Notes: a model not told the origin generated them from the letters alone. A stretch of DNA of 64,000 nucleotides from Chryseobacterium sp. ISL-6 (GCF_018613715.1 NZ_JAGGPT010000006.1:806001-870000), one strand, 5' to 3'; counted from the first letter of the stretch, positions 26,387 through 36,619 are shown. Numbers and translations are program-made.

Positions 26387-28570
26387 ATGAGAAAAACAGT
26401 ATCTATTTCTTTAGTAGTATTAGGGATTGGTTTTGCCAATGCACAAAAGCTTAATGATACTATTAGAAGAGAAAAAACGATCGAAGAAGTTGAGTTATTT
26501 GGAGAAAGAAAAAAACAGCCTGACGGTCTTGAAGCCATTACAAGGCTGCCTCTTAAAACCCGAGATCAGATTCAAAGTATTTCAGTAATTTCTTATAAAG
26601 TAATAGAAGATTTAGGAGGCTTAACCGTAACGGATGTTGCTAAGAATATTCCAGGTGTTACACAGTTTGGAAGCTATGGTGGGACAAGAGAAAGTATGTC
26701 GATAAGAGGTTATCGTGGTGTACCTGTTTTGAAAAACGGTGTTCAGATGGACTCTGATTTTAGAACCGGTGCCATGCTTACAGACATGCAAGGAGTTGAA
26801 AGCATTCAGGTAATAAAAGGATCAGCGGCAGTTACACAGGGAATTGGAGATGGATTAGGTTCTGCAGGTGGCGTTATTAATGTGGTAACTAAAGTTCCGA
26901 AATTTATCAACCAAACGAATGTTGGCTTTAGATATGGTAGTTGGGACTTTTACAGACCAACTATAGATTTTCAGCGAGTATTGGATTCTCAGGGGAAAGT
27001 TGCTGTACGATTGAACGCTGCTTATCAGGATAATAATAGTTTTAGGAGATTTATTAATACAGATCGTATTTACGTTAATCCTTCAATTGCAATTCGTCCG
27101 GATGATAAAACTGAGATTGTTGTAGAGATGGACTATATGCACAACAATACTACACCCGATAGAGGAACTGTCAATTTGGCGAAGGGAGATACAGAAGCAA
27201 TATATAAGATGCCTGGCAGGAAATTTCTTGGATTTTCATCAGATAATGCAAAGATGGAGACTTTTAATTTTTCTACTACTGCAACAAGAAAATTAAATGA
27301 TAAACTGAAAATAAGAGCAGCATTTATGAGCTCTTCATATCAAGCTGATATCACAGGAGCAGCGCTAGCTCCAATTGATCCAAAAAATCCAAATGAAATA
27401 AGAGATAGAAGTTTAACAAAATCTGAGCGTGAAGATTTGAATAAAGTTTTTCAATTTGATTTTATTGGAGCAGACGTGATGACAGGATTTATGAAACATA
27501 CCTTCCAGGTTGGTTTTGATTGGAAAGAATCTAATGTTACTACAAAATCTTACATACCAAAGGAGATTGATCGTATTAATGTTCTTAATGAAATTAATAA
27601 TATCCTACCTTCCGGTATCGATGCAAATAACTTCGATTTGATAAAGAAAAATCCTATAGTTAATACGGTAACACCAACATTAGGTTTAATGGCCCAAGAT
27701 GTTATTACTTTTAATAAATATGTTAAAGCACATTTGGGAATTCGTTACAGCAGATTGAACGGATCTGATAAAAAACCTAGCTATGCATGGAATCCATCAT
27801 TAGGGCTTATGATCTCACCGATCGAAAACATGAACGTTTTTGGCTCTTATACAAGTACAACTTCTTTAAGAAGTGCAAATAATGTATTACTAGAAGGAGG
27901 AACTGTAGGAGCTTCAACCACTAAGCAATGGGAAGTGGGGATTAAATCTGATTGGCTGAATGAAAGATTAAGATTCAATGTTACAATGTTCAATATTAAT
28001 ACTGACAATTTATCATATGAAGTACTAACAGGTGGAAATAGTACAGGAACTTATGCACTGGCAGGAGAACTGAAAAGAAAAGGGATAGAAGTAGAATTGA
28101 TTGGGAAGATCCTTCCAAATTTGCAGGTAATGACGGGATGGGCTTATGTGGATGCTCAATACAAAGATAGTCCTTCATTTGTTAATGGCTCTGCACCAAT
28201 TAATACACCAAAGAATTCAGCAAATGTCTGGTTGAATTATAAATTTAGTAGAGGAACTTTCGAAGGGTTTGATGTGGGAGCTGGAATTTATTATGTAGGA
28301 ACGAGACCTGTTGATGATTATAAACAAAAATATTCTAATGCAGCCAGTGGCCATATTAACGGAACTCAGCTTGGTGAAAAACCATTCAATATGCCTGAAT
28401 ATACTACGGTAGATGCACAAATAGGGTATGTTTTCAAAAAAGGACTTGGTTTGAGAGTGTTCTTCAATAATATTTTCGATACCGTTGGTTATAATTCTTA
28501 TTTCAGAGGCGGATATATAGATCAGATCCAGCCTAGAAATTTTGCAGTTCAGGTTAATTACAGATTTTAA
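26387..28570 (+). CDS. TonB-dependent siderophore receptor
   Basis: Outer-membrane receptor that imports ferric siderophores with energy from TonB. The 727-residue product has a signal peptide (MRKTVSISLVVL...NAQ), a plug domain (about 45-165: VTDVAKNIPGVTQFG, MSIRGYRG, GSAAVTQGIGDGLGSAGGVINVVT) and a 22-strand-type barrel ending in the aromatic C-terminus FAVQVNYRF. The plug fits FhuE/FpvA-like receptors rather than SusC, and no carboxypeptidase-like N-terminal extension is present. The upstream frame to 26327 lacks a signal peptide and is not used. A low-affinity iron permease gene follows. Confidence 0.92.
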   Translation: MRKTVSISLVVLGIGFANAQKLNDTIRREKTIEEVELFGERKKQPDGLEAITRLPLKTRDQIQSISVISYKVIEDLGGLTVTDVAKNIPGVTQFGSYGGTRESMSIRGYRGVPVLKNGVQMDSDFRTGAMLTDMQGVESIQVIKGSAAVTQGIGDGLGSAGGVINVVTKVPKFINQTNVGFRYGSWDFYRPTIDFQRVLDSQGKVAVRLNAAYQDNNSFRRFINTDRIYVNPSIAIRPDDKTEIVVEMDYMHNNTTPDRGTVNLAKGDTEAIYKMPGRKFLGFSSDNAKMETFNFSTTATRKLNDKLKIRAAFMSSSYQADITGAALAPIDPKNPNEIRDRSLTKSEREDLNKVFQFDFIGADVMTGFMKHTFQVGFDWKESNVTTKSYIPKEIDRINVLNEINNILPSGIDANNFDLIKKNPIVNTVTPTLGLMAQDVITFNKYVKAHLGIRYSRLNGSDKKPSYAWNPSLGLMISPIENMNVFGSYTSTTSLRSANNVLLEGGTVGASTTKQWEVGIKSDWLNERLRFNVTMFNINTDNLSYEVLTGGNSTGTYALAGELKRKGIEVELIGKILPNLQVMTGWAYVDAQYKDSPSFVNGSAPINTPKNSANVWLNYKFSRGTFEGFDVGAGIYYVGTRPVDDYKQKYSNAASGHINGTQLGEKPFNMPEYTTVDAQIGYVFKKGLGLRVFFNNIFDTVGYNSYFRGGYIDQIQPRNFAVQVNYRF

Positions 28571-28676
28571 ATAATTAGAGAAGGATTTTGGAAAATCAAT
28601 AGACTCTATTGTTTGCATTTTATTGCTTAAAGAATAATATTATTTAATACATTTATTCTTTAAAATAATATCCACG

Positions 28677-29171
28677 ATGAGTCATAAGAGCAATAATTTT
28701 TTTGAAAAATTTTCAGATTGGGCAACAAAATTTACAGGAAGCTCATATGCGTTTATCGGAGCAACCGCTATTGTTGTGATTTGGGCTTTTTCCGGACCTG
28801 TTTTTCACTATTCTGAAACTTGGCAGTTAGTGATTAACACAGGAACGACAATAATTACTTTTTTGATGGTGTTTCTAATTCAGAAAGCGCAGAATAAAGA
28901 TTCAAAAGCCATACAGATTAAACTCAACGAACTCATTGCTGCTCATGAAAAAGCAAGCAACCGGATTGTAGATATTGAAGATCTCTCTGAAAAGGAATTA
29001 GATCAGTTGCATACTTACTATGAAAAATTAGCTGATTTTGCTGAAGATGATGTTGATATCCATACGTCTCATTCTATTGATGCTGCCAAGAGAAATCAGA
29101 ATTATAAGCATGATCTCTTTAAAAAGAAACATGATGAATGGCTGGAAAAACAAAAAAAGGAATCATTATGA
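28677..29171 (+). CDS. Low-affinity iron permease family protein
   Basis: Small inner-membrane protein related to the Fet4-type low-affinity iron permease family. The 164-residue product has a short N-terminal amphipathic stretch (FFEKFSDWATKFTGSSYAF), two transmembrane helices (about 24-42 and 50-68) and a long charged helical C-terminal region (FLIQKAQNKDSKAIQIKLNE... then acidic). Its position after the siderophore receptor supports an iron-related role, but the family is poorly tested in bacteria. The stop codon lies in the terminator stem. Confidence 0.8.
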   Translation: MSHKSNNFFEKFSDWATKFTGSSYAFIGATAIVVIWAFSGPVFHYSETWQLVINTGTTIITFLMVFLIQKAQNKDSKAIQIKLNELIAAHEKASNRIVDIEDLSEKELDQLHTYYEKLADFAEDDVDIHTSHSIDAAKRNQNYKHDLFKKKHDEWLEKQKKESL

Positions 29172-29182
29172 TTCCTTTTTTT
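29152..29182. terminator. Bidirectional terminator
   Basis: GGAATCAT-T-ATGATTCC with an A-run before and a T-run after (stem up to about 15 bp). It contains the stop codon of the iron-permease gene and serves the convergent minus-strand operon too. Confidence 0.88.
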
Positions 29183-29201
29183 ATTTATAAAGTGAAAGCT
29201 G

Positions 29202-31919
29202 CTATTTCATGAAATAACTAAAATAAGAACAACTTCCCATAAGGCTTTTAGCTGCCTCAGTATCCGAGTACTGGGTTTTCAATAATGCAAAATAGGTACG
29301 GAACTTTTGATTCTTCGTATCATCCAACTGTTTTTGATATGTATCACTTTTTTCAGAGTACTTCGGATCAGAGTAGCTGATCTTAGATGGGTTGTTTGCT
29401 TCATACTGATAGTATTTCCCCTGTTCGGCACTAGCCATCTGAAATAGTATTCTTGCTTTTTCTTCTTTGTTTGCCGATAGATCCAATGCCTTTTTATAAT
29501 AGTTAATAGCCAGATCAAAATTATCAGGTTCCATATAAGATTTATCAAGGAAATTTTTGTAATAATACTGATAAGGTGTCTTCTTATCTGTATTCCAAAA
29601 ATCATATTTACCTCCATTACTGTTGTCGACATCCATTACGAACAATTGTCTGTAATAACCGAGAATAGAAGTGTTATATAATAAATTTCCAATAAGCTGA
29701 CTGGCTTTAGCCGCTTTTTCATCTTTTCCACTGCTCATCTTTTTAAGCTGGATCGCTGCATCAGCTAACTCAAGTTTATTCATTGTTGTTTTAATGAAAG
29801 GAAACTGAGTGTAATTTTCATTTTCCATACTTATACCAGCAATACTTTCAAAGCTTTCCCAAACATTATGACCAAATACATAGCTCGGAATATTTCTGAA
29901 ACCATTGTATTCACCGTCTGCATACTTGTGTGGAACCTTTGGTTGCTCACTTGAAACCCAGTCATAATTGATTCTTGGAATCCCAACAAAATCCTGAGCC
30001 TTCTGATAATAAGATTTAGCTTTTTCAAAGTCAGCCATTCTCATTGCGCGGTCGCCATAGATCACTCCAAAAAAAGCATCAATATTTCCTACATCATCCA
30101 TGTTTTTGGCAATGATCTGTTGTTCAAATTGATTCTTATTTGGTTTTTTATAAAAATCCTCAACACTCTTCACTAAACTGGAGTTAGGGTTATATTGAAG
30201 ATCAGAAAGTTTATTACTCATCAAGAATGACTTTCCATCTTCTCCCTGAAGGAAGTAACGGTTTGCTAAAACATCTTTAAGGAAAGAAGCGGTAGAAGGA
30301 ACAGGACCATAATAGTCATCATAATCAGTTCTTGTGCTGTCTTTTTTTACCTCTTTTTCGATAAAATATTCAGGATAATCTTTCATTAAATGATCCTCAT
30401 ATTCTGAAGTTATTTTAGGCTGAGATACAATGTCATTCAGAACTTTCATTCTTTTTATTTCTTCAAGGTACTCTGGATTGGTTGTTTTGATGTCTTCCAG
30501 GATTTCTGTACTTGCTTTGTAATCTTTTTTCAGAAATTTCAGATAGGCATCTGCAATTTGCCAATACTCATCTTTTGATTTCTCTTTCGTCTTTTCGGTA
30601 AACTTTTCAAGATCATCCAGAAAATCTTTCTGATCTTTGTCGCCATACCAGTAACCTGCATTTTTTGTGTAGAACGGAATTCTGTTAGGATTATCTAATA
30701 GCTCATCATCGCTTTGATCAGATTTCCCATCGGCGGTCTTGTCTGATTTGGATCCACCAAACAGGTTCTTAAAAAATCTAACGATTTTCTGCCAGAATGA
30801 AAGCTCCTTTTCTTTCACCTTTGTTGTTTCTGTCTTCGTTGCTTCCGTAGAAGTCTTGGATCCTTCTTTTTGAACAGTTGCATTATCTGTGTCATCGGAA
30901 GTGTAATAATAAGTAGGAAGATAAGTTCGTTCCAGTTCATTGATACTTCTCACGGCCATTACTTTCAAAATTTCCGAATCAGGATTGATGTCGTACATCT
31001 TTTCCATGATTGGAATTGGATTTGTGAAATCTTCGTATCCCAAAAGAAAGTATGCCATGTTCTTTTCATTATCAGTTCCGGCTCTTTTTAAAATGTTATT
31101 AAAAGAAGCCGTATCCGAAAGTTTCATAGAAACAAAGGCAGACTCTTTACGGCTGTCACTATTCATAAAGACCTGGAAGAAGTTCCAGTTGGCATCGCCG
31201 TTCATTTCCAGACCTCTTTGTGCTCCTGCCAGTTGGTCGAGAGCCATAAAGTAAGGTGCTCCTTTCAATCTGATGGGTTCAACATAGGTTTTGAAAGCCT
31301 GAACTGCTGCATCGTAATTTCTGGTATAATGATTCAAACGTACGAGCTGATAGCCATATCGTTGTTTGATTTCAGAATTCTTAGCAGCGTTATATAGAGA
31401 AGTTAAAGCAGAAATTGTTTTGCTGTAATCAAGGTTTGTAGCATTCTTATCATTTTGCGTCCCTCCATAAAAATAAGAATTAGGGTTTTCAACGAAGTTA
31501 ATCCTCATATAGGGTTCGAGGTATTTAGCTTCAATTAAATAATCAATTCCTTCATGATATTTTTGATAGAATCCTGAACCCAGTTTTTTTAGTAATTGAT
31601 TATTTGGATTTCCTTTCTTTAATTCATTAAGGTCATTCATACCCATTTTATTCACCAGATAATCTGTTTCAGCGTAGCTTAATTGATTACCGAAGAACTT
31701 TTTCCATGCTCCAATATTTTCATCCGGAATTTGAGATGATTTAAAATCTGTGTAAAACCTTGTCGAGTAACTATGAAGGAATGGTAGATAAGATTTATCT
31801 TTTATGATGCTCTGAGTAAAGAGATTAAAATATTCATAGTCCGGGTCTGACCATGCACACGCTTCATACTTCGTATAGAAAAGTGACACGACGGCAAGAG
31901 AAAGAATATACTTTTTCAT
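29202..31919 (-). CDS. Large exported repeat-like protein, unknown function
   Basis: The 905-residue product has a signal peptide (MKKYILSLAVVSLFYTKYEACA) and mostly helical sequence with TPR-like character (for example AKSYYQKAQDF and NYYKKALDLSANKEEKARILFQMA near the C-terminus). A low-complexity Thr/Lys/Asp-rich segment (about 345-405) splits it into two halves. It lies last in a three-gene minus-strand operon, 48 nt after a lipoprotein gene. No catalytic motif found. It may be a scaffold at the cell surface or in the periplasm. Confidence 0.75.
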   Translation of the reverse strand: MKKYILSLAVVSLFYTKYEACAWSDPDYEYFNLFTQSIIKDKSYLPFLHSYSTRFYTDFKSSQIPDENIGAWKKFFGNQLSYAETDYLVNKMGMNDLNELKKGNPNNQLLKKLGSGFYQKYHEGIDYLIEAKYLEPYMRINFVENPNSYFYGGTQNDKNATNLDYSKTISALTSLYNAAKNSEIKQRYGYQLVRLNHYTRNYDAAVQAFKTYVEPIRLKGAPYFMALDQLAGAQRGLEMNGDANWNFFQVFMNSDSRKESAFVSMKLSDTASFNNILKRAGTDNEKNMAYFLLGYEDFTNPIPIMEKMYDINPDSEILKVMAVRSINELERTYLPTYYYTSDDTDNATVQKEGSKTSTEATKTETTKVKEKELSFWQKIVRFFKNLFGGSKSDKTADGKSDQSDDELLDNPNRIPFYTKNAGYWYGDKDQKDFLDDLEKFTEKTKEKSKDEYWQIADAYLKFLKKDYKASTEILEDIKTTNPEYLEEIKRMKVLNDIVSQPKITSEYEDHLMKDYPEYFIEKEVKKDSTRTDYDDYYGPVPSTASFLKDVLANRYFLQGEDGKSFLMSNKLSDLQYNPNSSLVKSVEDFYKKPNKNQFEQQIIAKNMDDVGNIDAFFGVIYGDRAMRMADFEKAKSYYQKAQDFVGIPRINYDWVSSEQPKVPHKYADGEYNGFRNIPSYVFGHNVWESFESIAGISMENENYTQFPFIKTTMNKLELADAAIQLKKMSSGKDEKAAKASQLIGNLLYNTSILGYYRQLFVMDVDNSNGGKYDFWNTDKKTPYQYYYKNFLDKSYMEPDNFDLAINYYKKALDLSANKEEKARILFQMASAEQGKYYQYEANNPSKISYSDPKYSEKSDTYQKQLDDTKNQKFRTYFALLKTQYSDTEAAKSLMGSCSYFSYFMK

Positions 31920-31967
31920 ATTGGTTTTTGATGTTTTTTTGTTGTGATTTTATAATGTTTCGCAATT

Positions 31968-32969
31968 TTAAAAATCACCCTGAAATTGAGATGTTAGATT
32001 AAAATTTTGATTACTAACAAATTTACTATCTAATTGATAATAAATAATATTAAACTGCGATATTTTTTTATCCAAAAACGAGATTACATCATTACGCTGT
32101 TCACTTGTAACTTGTTCAACCTTTATCTTAAAACCTTTATTTAAATAACTTCCAAAGTAAAATCCGTCTTTTAAAATTTCGCTTTCGTGATCTGATATTT
32201 TTTTGAAGTTTGGGTTTTTCAGATCTTTGTCAGATAATGCGTTGATCAGTTTATGTTTTCCTAAGTGGTTTGTAACAATTCCCCAAGAATAAATAGGCAG
32301 CGCCACATCAATTTTCTTGATAGGGTAGTTTTCTAGTTTTGAAAGATAGCTTTTTAAAATATTGACGTCCAGTATGGAATTTTTATCAGATGTTTCCAAA
32401 GGTGAAGAAGTGGAATAACACATCAGATAAACTTTTGTCACAGGAGGTATGCCCATTTGCATTTTATCCTTTACCTGGTGAAGGCGAAGGGTGCAATTTA
32501 TTTCTTTACCAGAGATTTTTTTTAGCTCTTTTAAAAAATTGAAATAATCATCACGGGTTCCTGCTGTCCAGTCACAATCTATTTGTATTTCCTGATTGAC
32601 TTTTAAATGATATTGAGTAATTTTCTTTTGGATTAAATCGTTAACATGTTTAGCGAGAAATTGTATCTCGTCCATTGAAATGTTCAGGAAAGTCGGATTT
32701 GTTATAAAGACTGTTGGGACTATTTGTTTATCTGTTTGAAAACTAAGGTCTTTGGTAATAACTGCTACAGGCTCAAATCTCCCATTTACCTTGTCAATAT
32801 CAAAAAATCTTGTATATAAATAAGGTGTTGTAACTTCATTTAAGGCTTTTTTCTCTTCCAGCTCTAACGAAAGTTTCGTTTTCCAGTAATAAAAAGTATA
32901 CGGATGCTCTGTCTTTTTGCTACATGAAGTAAGCAAAATGAGGACTATTAAAAACTTGGCTATTTTCAT
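31968..32969 (-). CDS. Predicted lipoprotein, possible DUF3142/glycosidase-like fold
   Basis: A 333-residue lipoprotein (lipobox LLTSC, Cys16). The middle reads IQIDCDWTAGTRDDYFNFLK, then INCTLRLHQV and VYLMCYSTS, an order of beta-strands that recalls the TIM-barrel-like DUF3142 proteins and relatives of glycoside hydrolases. This is a pattern impression and the catalytic residues cannot be confirmed. The ATG overlaps the stop of the upstream gene by one base, so the genes are coupled. Confidence 0.7.
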   Translation of the reverse strand: MKIAKFLIVLILLTSCSKKTEHPYTFYYWKTKLSLELEEKKALNEVTTPYLYTRFFDIDKVNGRFEPVAVITKDLSFQTDKQIVPTVFITNPTFLNISMDEIQFLAKHVNDLIQKKITQYHLKVNQEIQIDCDWTAGTRDDYFNFLKELKKISGKEINCTLRLHQVKDKMQMGIPPVTKVYLMCYSTSSPLETSDKNSILDVNILKSYLSKLENYPIKKIDVALPIYSWGIVTNHLGKHKLINALSDKDLKNPNFKKISDHESEILKDGFYFGSYLNKGFKIKVEQVTSEQRNDVISFLDKKISQFNIIYYQLDSKFVSNQNFNLTSQFQGDF

Positions 32970-33382
32970 TATTGATAAAAAACGCTTTCACAGGTACAAC
33001 TTCCTTTATCACTTTCTAAGGCAGAACAGCAATCTTCAGATTTCTGAATATTTCCTTTTTCGTCAGTAAGATAGATTTTTTCTTTATCAAACTTTACATA
33101 AAATATTTCATTAAACTTCTTGAATTGTGCTTTCATTACTGTAGGGTTATACTTTCCAGCATTCATTTCCTCAGTGGTCTCTTCTCCACTAGCCTGATTT
33201 ACCTGAACATAACCAAAATATACATCACCATTCTTTTTTACATTAAGATAATAGGCTGGTGTCCCGGTTCCACTATAACCTTCCACAATGTTGAAGGATC
33301 TTTTGCCAGTGAAGGGCGCTTTTGACTGGGCGAAAGAAAAAATGCTTATACACAGAATAAATAAGCTGAATACCTTTTTCAT
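32969..33382 (-). CDS. Small exported protein with C-terminal cysteines, unknown
   Basis: A 137-residue product with a signal peptide (MKKVFSLFILCISIFSFAQ) and a C-terminal end with four Cys in 14 residues (DCCSALESDKGSCTCESVF), suggesting disulfides or metal binding outside the cytoplasm. No family recognised. ATG at 33382 is used instead of the upstream start at 33394, since it gives the cleaner signal peptide. First gene of the three-gene operon. Confidence 0.7.
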   Translation of the reverse strand: MKKVFSLFILCISIFSFAQSKAPFTGKRSFNIVEGYSGTGTPAYYLNVKKNGDVYFGYVQVNQASGEETTEEMNAGKYNPTVMKAQFKKFNEIFYVKFDKEKIYLTDEKGNIQKSEDCCSALESDKGSCTCESVFYQ

Positions 33383-33480
33383 TTTTTTTATCAAATTTAA
33401 AAATATTTAGGCAAGAATTAGACCGTAAAAACCCGGTATTTAGGTTAGTTTTTAAGTTTTAAAGAAAGGAGTAAAAAATA

Positions 33481-33506
33481 AAACCATCCCAATAAAGGAA
33501 TGGTTT
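33481..33506 (-). terminator. Terminator of the glycerol operon
   Basis: AAACCATCCC / GGAATGGTTT hairpin with one mismatch and a 6-nt loop, followed on the minus strand by a T-rich tract. It lies 23 nt downstream of the outer-membrane protein stop codon. Confidence 0.65.
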
Positions 33507-33528
33507 ATTTAATATAGAAAAAAGAGTA

Positions 33529-34329
33529 TTAGAATACTGTTGCTGCAAGTTGAATTCTCGCATATTTATTAGAAGGATTCCACATTGCCATCATAGAAAC
33601 TGGAAGTGTATAATGCTCTGTTATTTTTAAAGCTTTAGTTGCTTTTATACCAACATTCACTATATCGAAACTGTTTTTTCCATTTCCATATAAAAAAGTA
33701 CTGTCATTAAAAGCAAATCCACCACCTACGAAAGCATCGAGATTTACCTTTTGATGGGCAATTACAGGATAACTCACTTGTACATAAGTAGAATATTTAT
33801 TCTTTTTATAACTTCCATCCGGCTCCAAAACTACTTCTCCAGCATTGGCTCCACCATATAACATAATATCAGCTTCAACATTTAAAGGAAATGAGGGTCC
33901 AAAAGTATAATTGGTCCTTAGATCAATAATATGTGCCGTTCTTCTATTAGAGTAATTAAAGATGTCATCTGAGGCAACGGTTGTATTGATGTTTCTGGAA
34001 TTAAATAAATCCCATAATCCAATATAAATCCGCCCATCTGAGTACTGAACATAATAATTGATTTCCTTGTAATGCGTACCATCTTTATCATCGGTTAAAG
34101 AAGATGCGCCCCATATTCCGACTTTCCATTTTTTTTCTTTATCCAGAGCGTAAGAAAGATTTCCCATTACCACAGGTTTATCTGTAATAATTAATCCTCG
34201 CCATAAATGGTTGTTCTGAATATTAGCGGTGAAATCTAGACGACCTTCGTCTTTGGTTTCTGTATTCTCCTGGGCAAAAAGAGACCCTGTACCTAAAATA
34301 ATTAGGCATATAAAAAATAGTTTTTTCAT
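33529..34329 (-). CDS. TorF-like outer-membrane beta-barrel protein of the glycerol operon
   Basis: The 266-residue product has a signal peptide (MKKLFFICLIILGTGSLFAQ) and a run of alternating hydrophobic strands ending in IQLAATVF, as in outer-membrane barrels. The pattern NNHLWRGLIITDKPVVMGNL... followed by EINYYVQYSDG resembles the TorF/CHP02001 putative porins. It sits 18 nt after glpF in the glpD-glpK-glpF operon, so a role as an outer-membrane channel or sensor for glycerol or glycerol phosphate is plausible but inferred. Confidence 0.75.
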   Translation of the reverse strand: MKKLFFICLIILGTGSLFAQENTETKDEGRLDFTANIQNNHLWRGLIITDKPVVMGNLSYALDKEKKWKVGIWGASSLTDDKDGTHYKEINYYVQYSDGRIYIGLWDLFNSRNINTTVASDDIFNYSNRRTAHIIDLRTNYTFGPSFPLNVEADIMLYGGANAGEVVLEPDGSYKKNKYSTYVQVSYPVIAHQKVNLDAFVGGGFAFNDSTFLYGNGKNSFDIVNVGIKATKALKITEHYTLPVSMMAMWNPSNKYARIQLAATVF

Positions 34330-34347
34330 TGTGTAAACTTTCTTTAG

Positions 34348-35079
34348 TTAACTTAAAGCGAGGTGCAATAAAGCCGCAAGAGTTGCTCCTAAAATAGGTC
34401 CCGCAATAGGAATCCAGGCGTAGCCCCAGTCACTTCCTCCTTTTACAGGAAGAATTGCATGCATAATTCTTGGTCCTAAATCACGAGCAGGATTAATAGC
34501 ATAACCTGTCGTTCCTCCTAAAGATAGACCGATTGCCCAAACCAACAATGTAACAGGTAGAGCTCCAATTGTTCCCAAACCGATCTTAGCATTTGGATCA
34601 TTGTTTAAAGTGAGATTCGGATCAGCAAAATGGAAGATCACAAAAACAAGAACGAATGTCCCAATGATTTCACTAATGAGATTTGAAATAGGTTTTCTAA
34701 TCGCTGGGCCAGTACTGAAACATGCTAGTTTTGCACCTTCATCTTCTGTAATGGCAAAATGGTCTTTATTAAATACCCAAACCAAAAAAGCACCTAACAT
34801 TGCACCAATCATTTCTCCGGCGATATATGTCGGAACTAAGTCCCATGAAAATTTTCCTGCGATGGCTAAACCTAATGTTACTGCAGGATTCAGATGGGCA
34901 CCACTGATTGGCCCTGCAATGGTTACACCAACGAAAACTGCCAGAGCCCAAGCCGTGGTAATCACAATCCAGCCGGAACCGTTACCTTTCGTTCCTTTTA
35001 AAACAACGTTTGCCACTACGCCGTTTCCGAGTAGTATCATAAGCATTGTCCCGATAATTTCTGCTATAAATGGAGTCAT
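34348..35079 (-). CDS. glpF: Glycerol facilitator, MIP/aquaporin family
   Basis: Inner-membrane channel for glycerol. In the 243-residue product the two half-helix signatures are present: NPA at Asn64 (SGAHLNPAVTLG) and NPAR at Asn196 (GYAINPARDLGPR). The aspartate after NPAR is typical of glycerol-type channels as opposed to strict water channels. Six hydrophobic helices are seen. It lies 24 nt after glpK in the glp operon. Confidence 0.95.
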   Translation of the reverse strand: MTPFIAEIIGTMLMILLGNGVVANVVLKGTKGNGSGWIVITTAWALAVFVGVTIAGPISGAHLNPAVTLGLAIAGKFSWDLVPTYIAGEMIGAMLGAFLVWVFNKDHFAITEDEGAKLACFSTGPAIRKPISNLISEIIGTFVLVFVIFHFADPNLTLNNDPNAKIGLGTIGALPVTLLVWAIGLSLGGTTGYAINPARDLGPRIMHAILPVKGGSDWGYAWIPIAGPILGATLAALLHLALS

Positions 35080-35103
35080 AGTTTATGTTTTGTTTAATGG
35101 AAG

Positions 35104-36600
35104 TTAATCTTCTATCCAGTTTTGAGAGCGCTTTACAGCTTTGTTCCATAAATGGATCATTTTATCCGCTTTCTCTTTTTCCAGTTCAGGTTGGAAATGT
35201 TTATCTACGATCCACTGAGATTGGATTTCATCAATGTTCTTCCAATACCCTACAGCAAGGCCTGCAAGATAAGCAGCTCCCAATGCTGTTGTTTCTAAGG
35301 TTTTTGGTCTTGTTATTTTGACTCCTAGTAGATCTGATTGGATTTGCATCAGTAAATCACTTTTGGAAGCTCCACCGTCAACTCTTAATTCAAGACTACC
35401 AGTTCCTGCATCGGCCTCCATTGCTTTTACAATATCGTAAACCTGGAATGCAATTCCTTCTAAAGTTGCTCTTGCAATATGTGCATTTGTTGTTCCACGG
35501 GTTATCCCTACAATTGCTCCTCTGGCATATTGATCCCAGTAAGGGGCTCCTAAACCTGTAAGCGCAGGAACGAAATAAACTCCGCCGTTATCTTCAACGC
35601 TTTTAGCAAGATCATTGATCTCATCAGCTGAGTTGATCAATTTAAGGCCATCTCTCACCCACTGTATTGCGGCACCACCAACAAAAACACTGCCTTCTAA
35701 AGCATAATTTACTTCACCATTGATTTTCCATGCAACAGTGGTCAGTAAATTGTTTTTAGAATGAACGGCCTCTTTTCCTGTATTCATTAATAGGAAGCAT
35801 CCTGTACCATATGTGTTTTTAACCATTCCTGGAGTAGTACACATTTGTCCGAATAAAGCTGCCTGTTGATCTCCTGCTATTCCTGCAATTGGAATTTTAG
35901 TGGAAAATAGAGTAGTTGCTGTTTCTCCATAGATCTCACTGCTTTGCTTAACTTCAGGCAGGATGGCTTTTGGAATATTAAATAACTCTAAAAGTTCATT
36001 ATCCCACTCTAACGTCTGGATATTAAGAAGCATAGTTCGGCTCGCATTAGAAACATCTGTAATGAACATTTTGCCACGTGTAAGTTTCCATACCAACCAG
36101 GTATCAACGGTGCCAAAACACAATTTACCTGCTTCTGCTTTTTCTCTTGCTCCTTCTACATTGTCAAGAATCCACTTTAGCTTAGTCGCTGAAAAGTAAG
36201 CATCCAGTACCAGTCCCGTTTTCTCTTTGATCATGTCCGTATATCCTTGCTCTTTTAAAGAGTCACAATATTTAGACGTTCTCCTGTCTTGCCATACGAT
36301 AGCATTATAAACAGGATCACCAGATTCTTTATCCCAAACGATCGTAGTTTCACGTTGATTGGTAATACCTATTGCGGCAACTTCCAATCCTGAAATACCT
36401 GCTTTAGCTATAACTTCAGCTGCTACCGAAACCTGAGAAGACCAAATTTCGTTAGGGTCATGTTCTACCCATCCGGGGGTAGGAAATATCTGTTCAAAAC
36501 TTTTCTGAGAAACAAATTCTATTTCTCCGCTGTGATTGAATAAAATGGCTCTTGACGAGGTTGTACCTTGGTCCAGAGCGAGAATCAACTTTTCACTCAT
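35104..36600 (-). CDS. glpK: Glycerol kinase
   Basis: Phosphorylates glycerol to sn-glycerol 3-phosphate with ATP. The 498-residue product opens with the FGGY-family phosphate loop [13 protein letters not shown], has [14 protein letters not shown] near residue 80 and the catalytic-region DQQAALFGQ near 243, and ends in the usual [11 protein letters not shown] / WNKAV block. Length is normal. It is 19 nt downstream of glpD. Confidence 0.97.
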   Translation of the reverse strand: MSEKLILALDQGTTSSRAILFNHSGEIEFVSQKSFEQIFPTPGWVEHDPNEIWSSQVSVAAEVIAKAGISGLEVAAIGITNQRETTIVWDKESGDPVYNAIVWQDRRTSKYCDSLKEQGYTDMIKEKTGLVLDAYFSATKLKWILDNVEGAREKAEAGKLCFGTVDTWLVWKLTRGKMFITDVSNASRTMLLNIQTLEWDNELLELFNIPKAILPEVKQSSEIYGETATTLFSTKIPIAGIAGDQQAALFGQMCTTPGMVKNTYGTGCFLLMNTGKEAVHSKNNLLTTVAWKINGEVNYALEGSVFVGGAAIQWVRDGLKLINSADEINDLAKSVEDNGGVYFVPALTGLGAPYWDQYARGAIVGITRGTTNAHIARATLEGIAFQVYDIVKAMEADAGTGSLELRVDGGASKSDLLMQIQSDLLGVKITRPKTLETTALGAAYLAGLAVGYWKNIDEIQSQWIVDKHFQPELEKEKADKMIHLWNKAVKRSQNWIED

Positions 36601-36619
36601 ACTGTGACATTAATTAAGG

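Noticed and set aside
34601..35107. Plus-strand ORF of 168 codons opposite glpF
   Set aside because: Shadow of the hydrophobic glpF sequence; no start signal and no known protein pattern.
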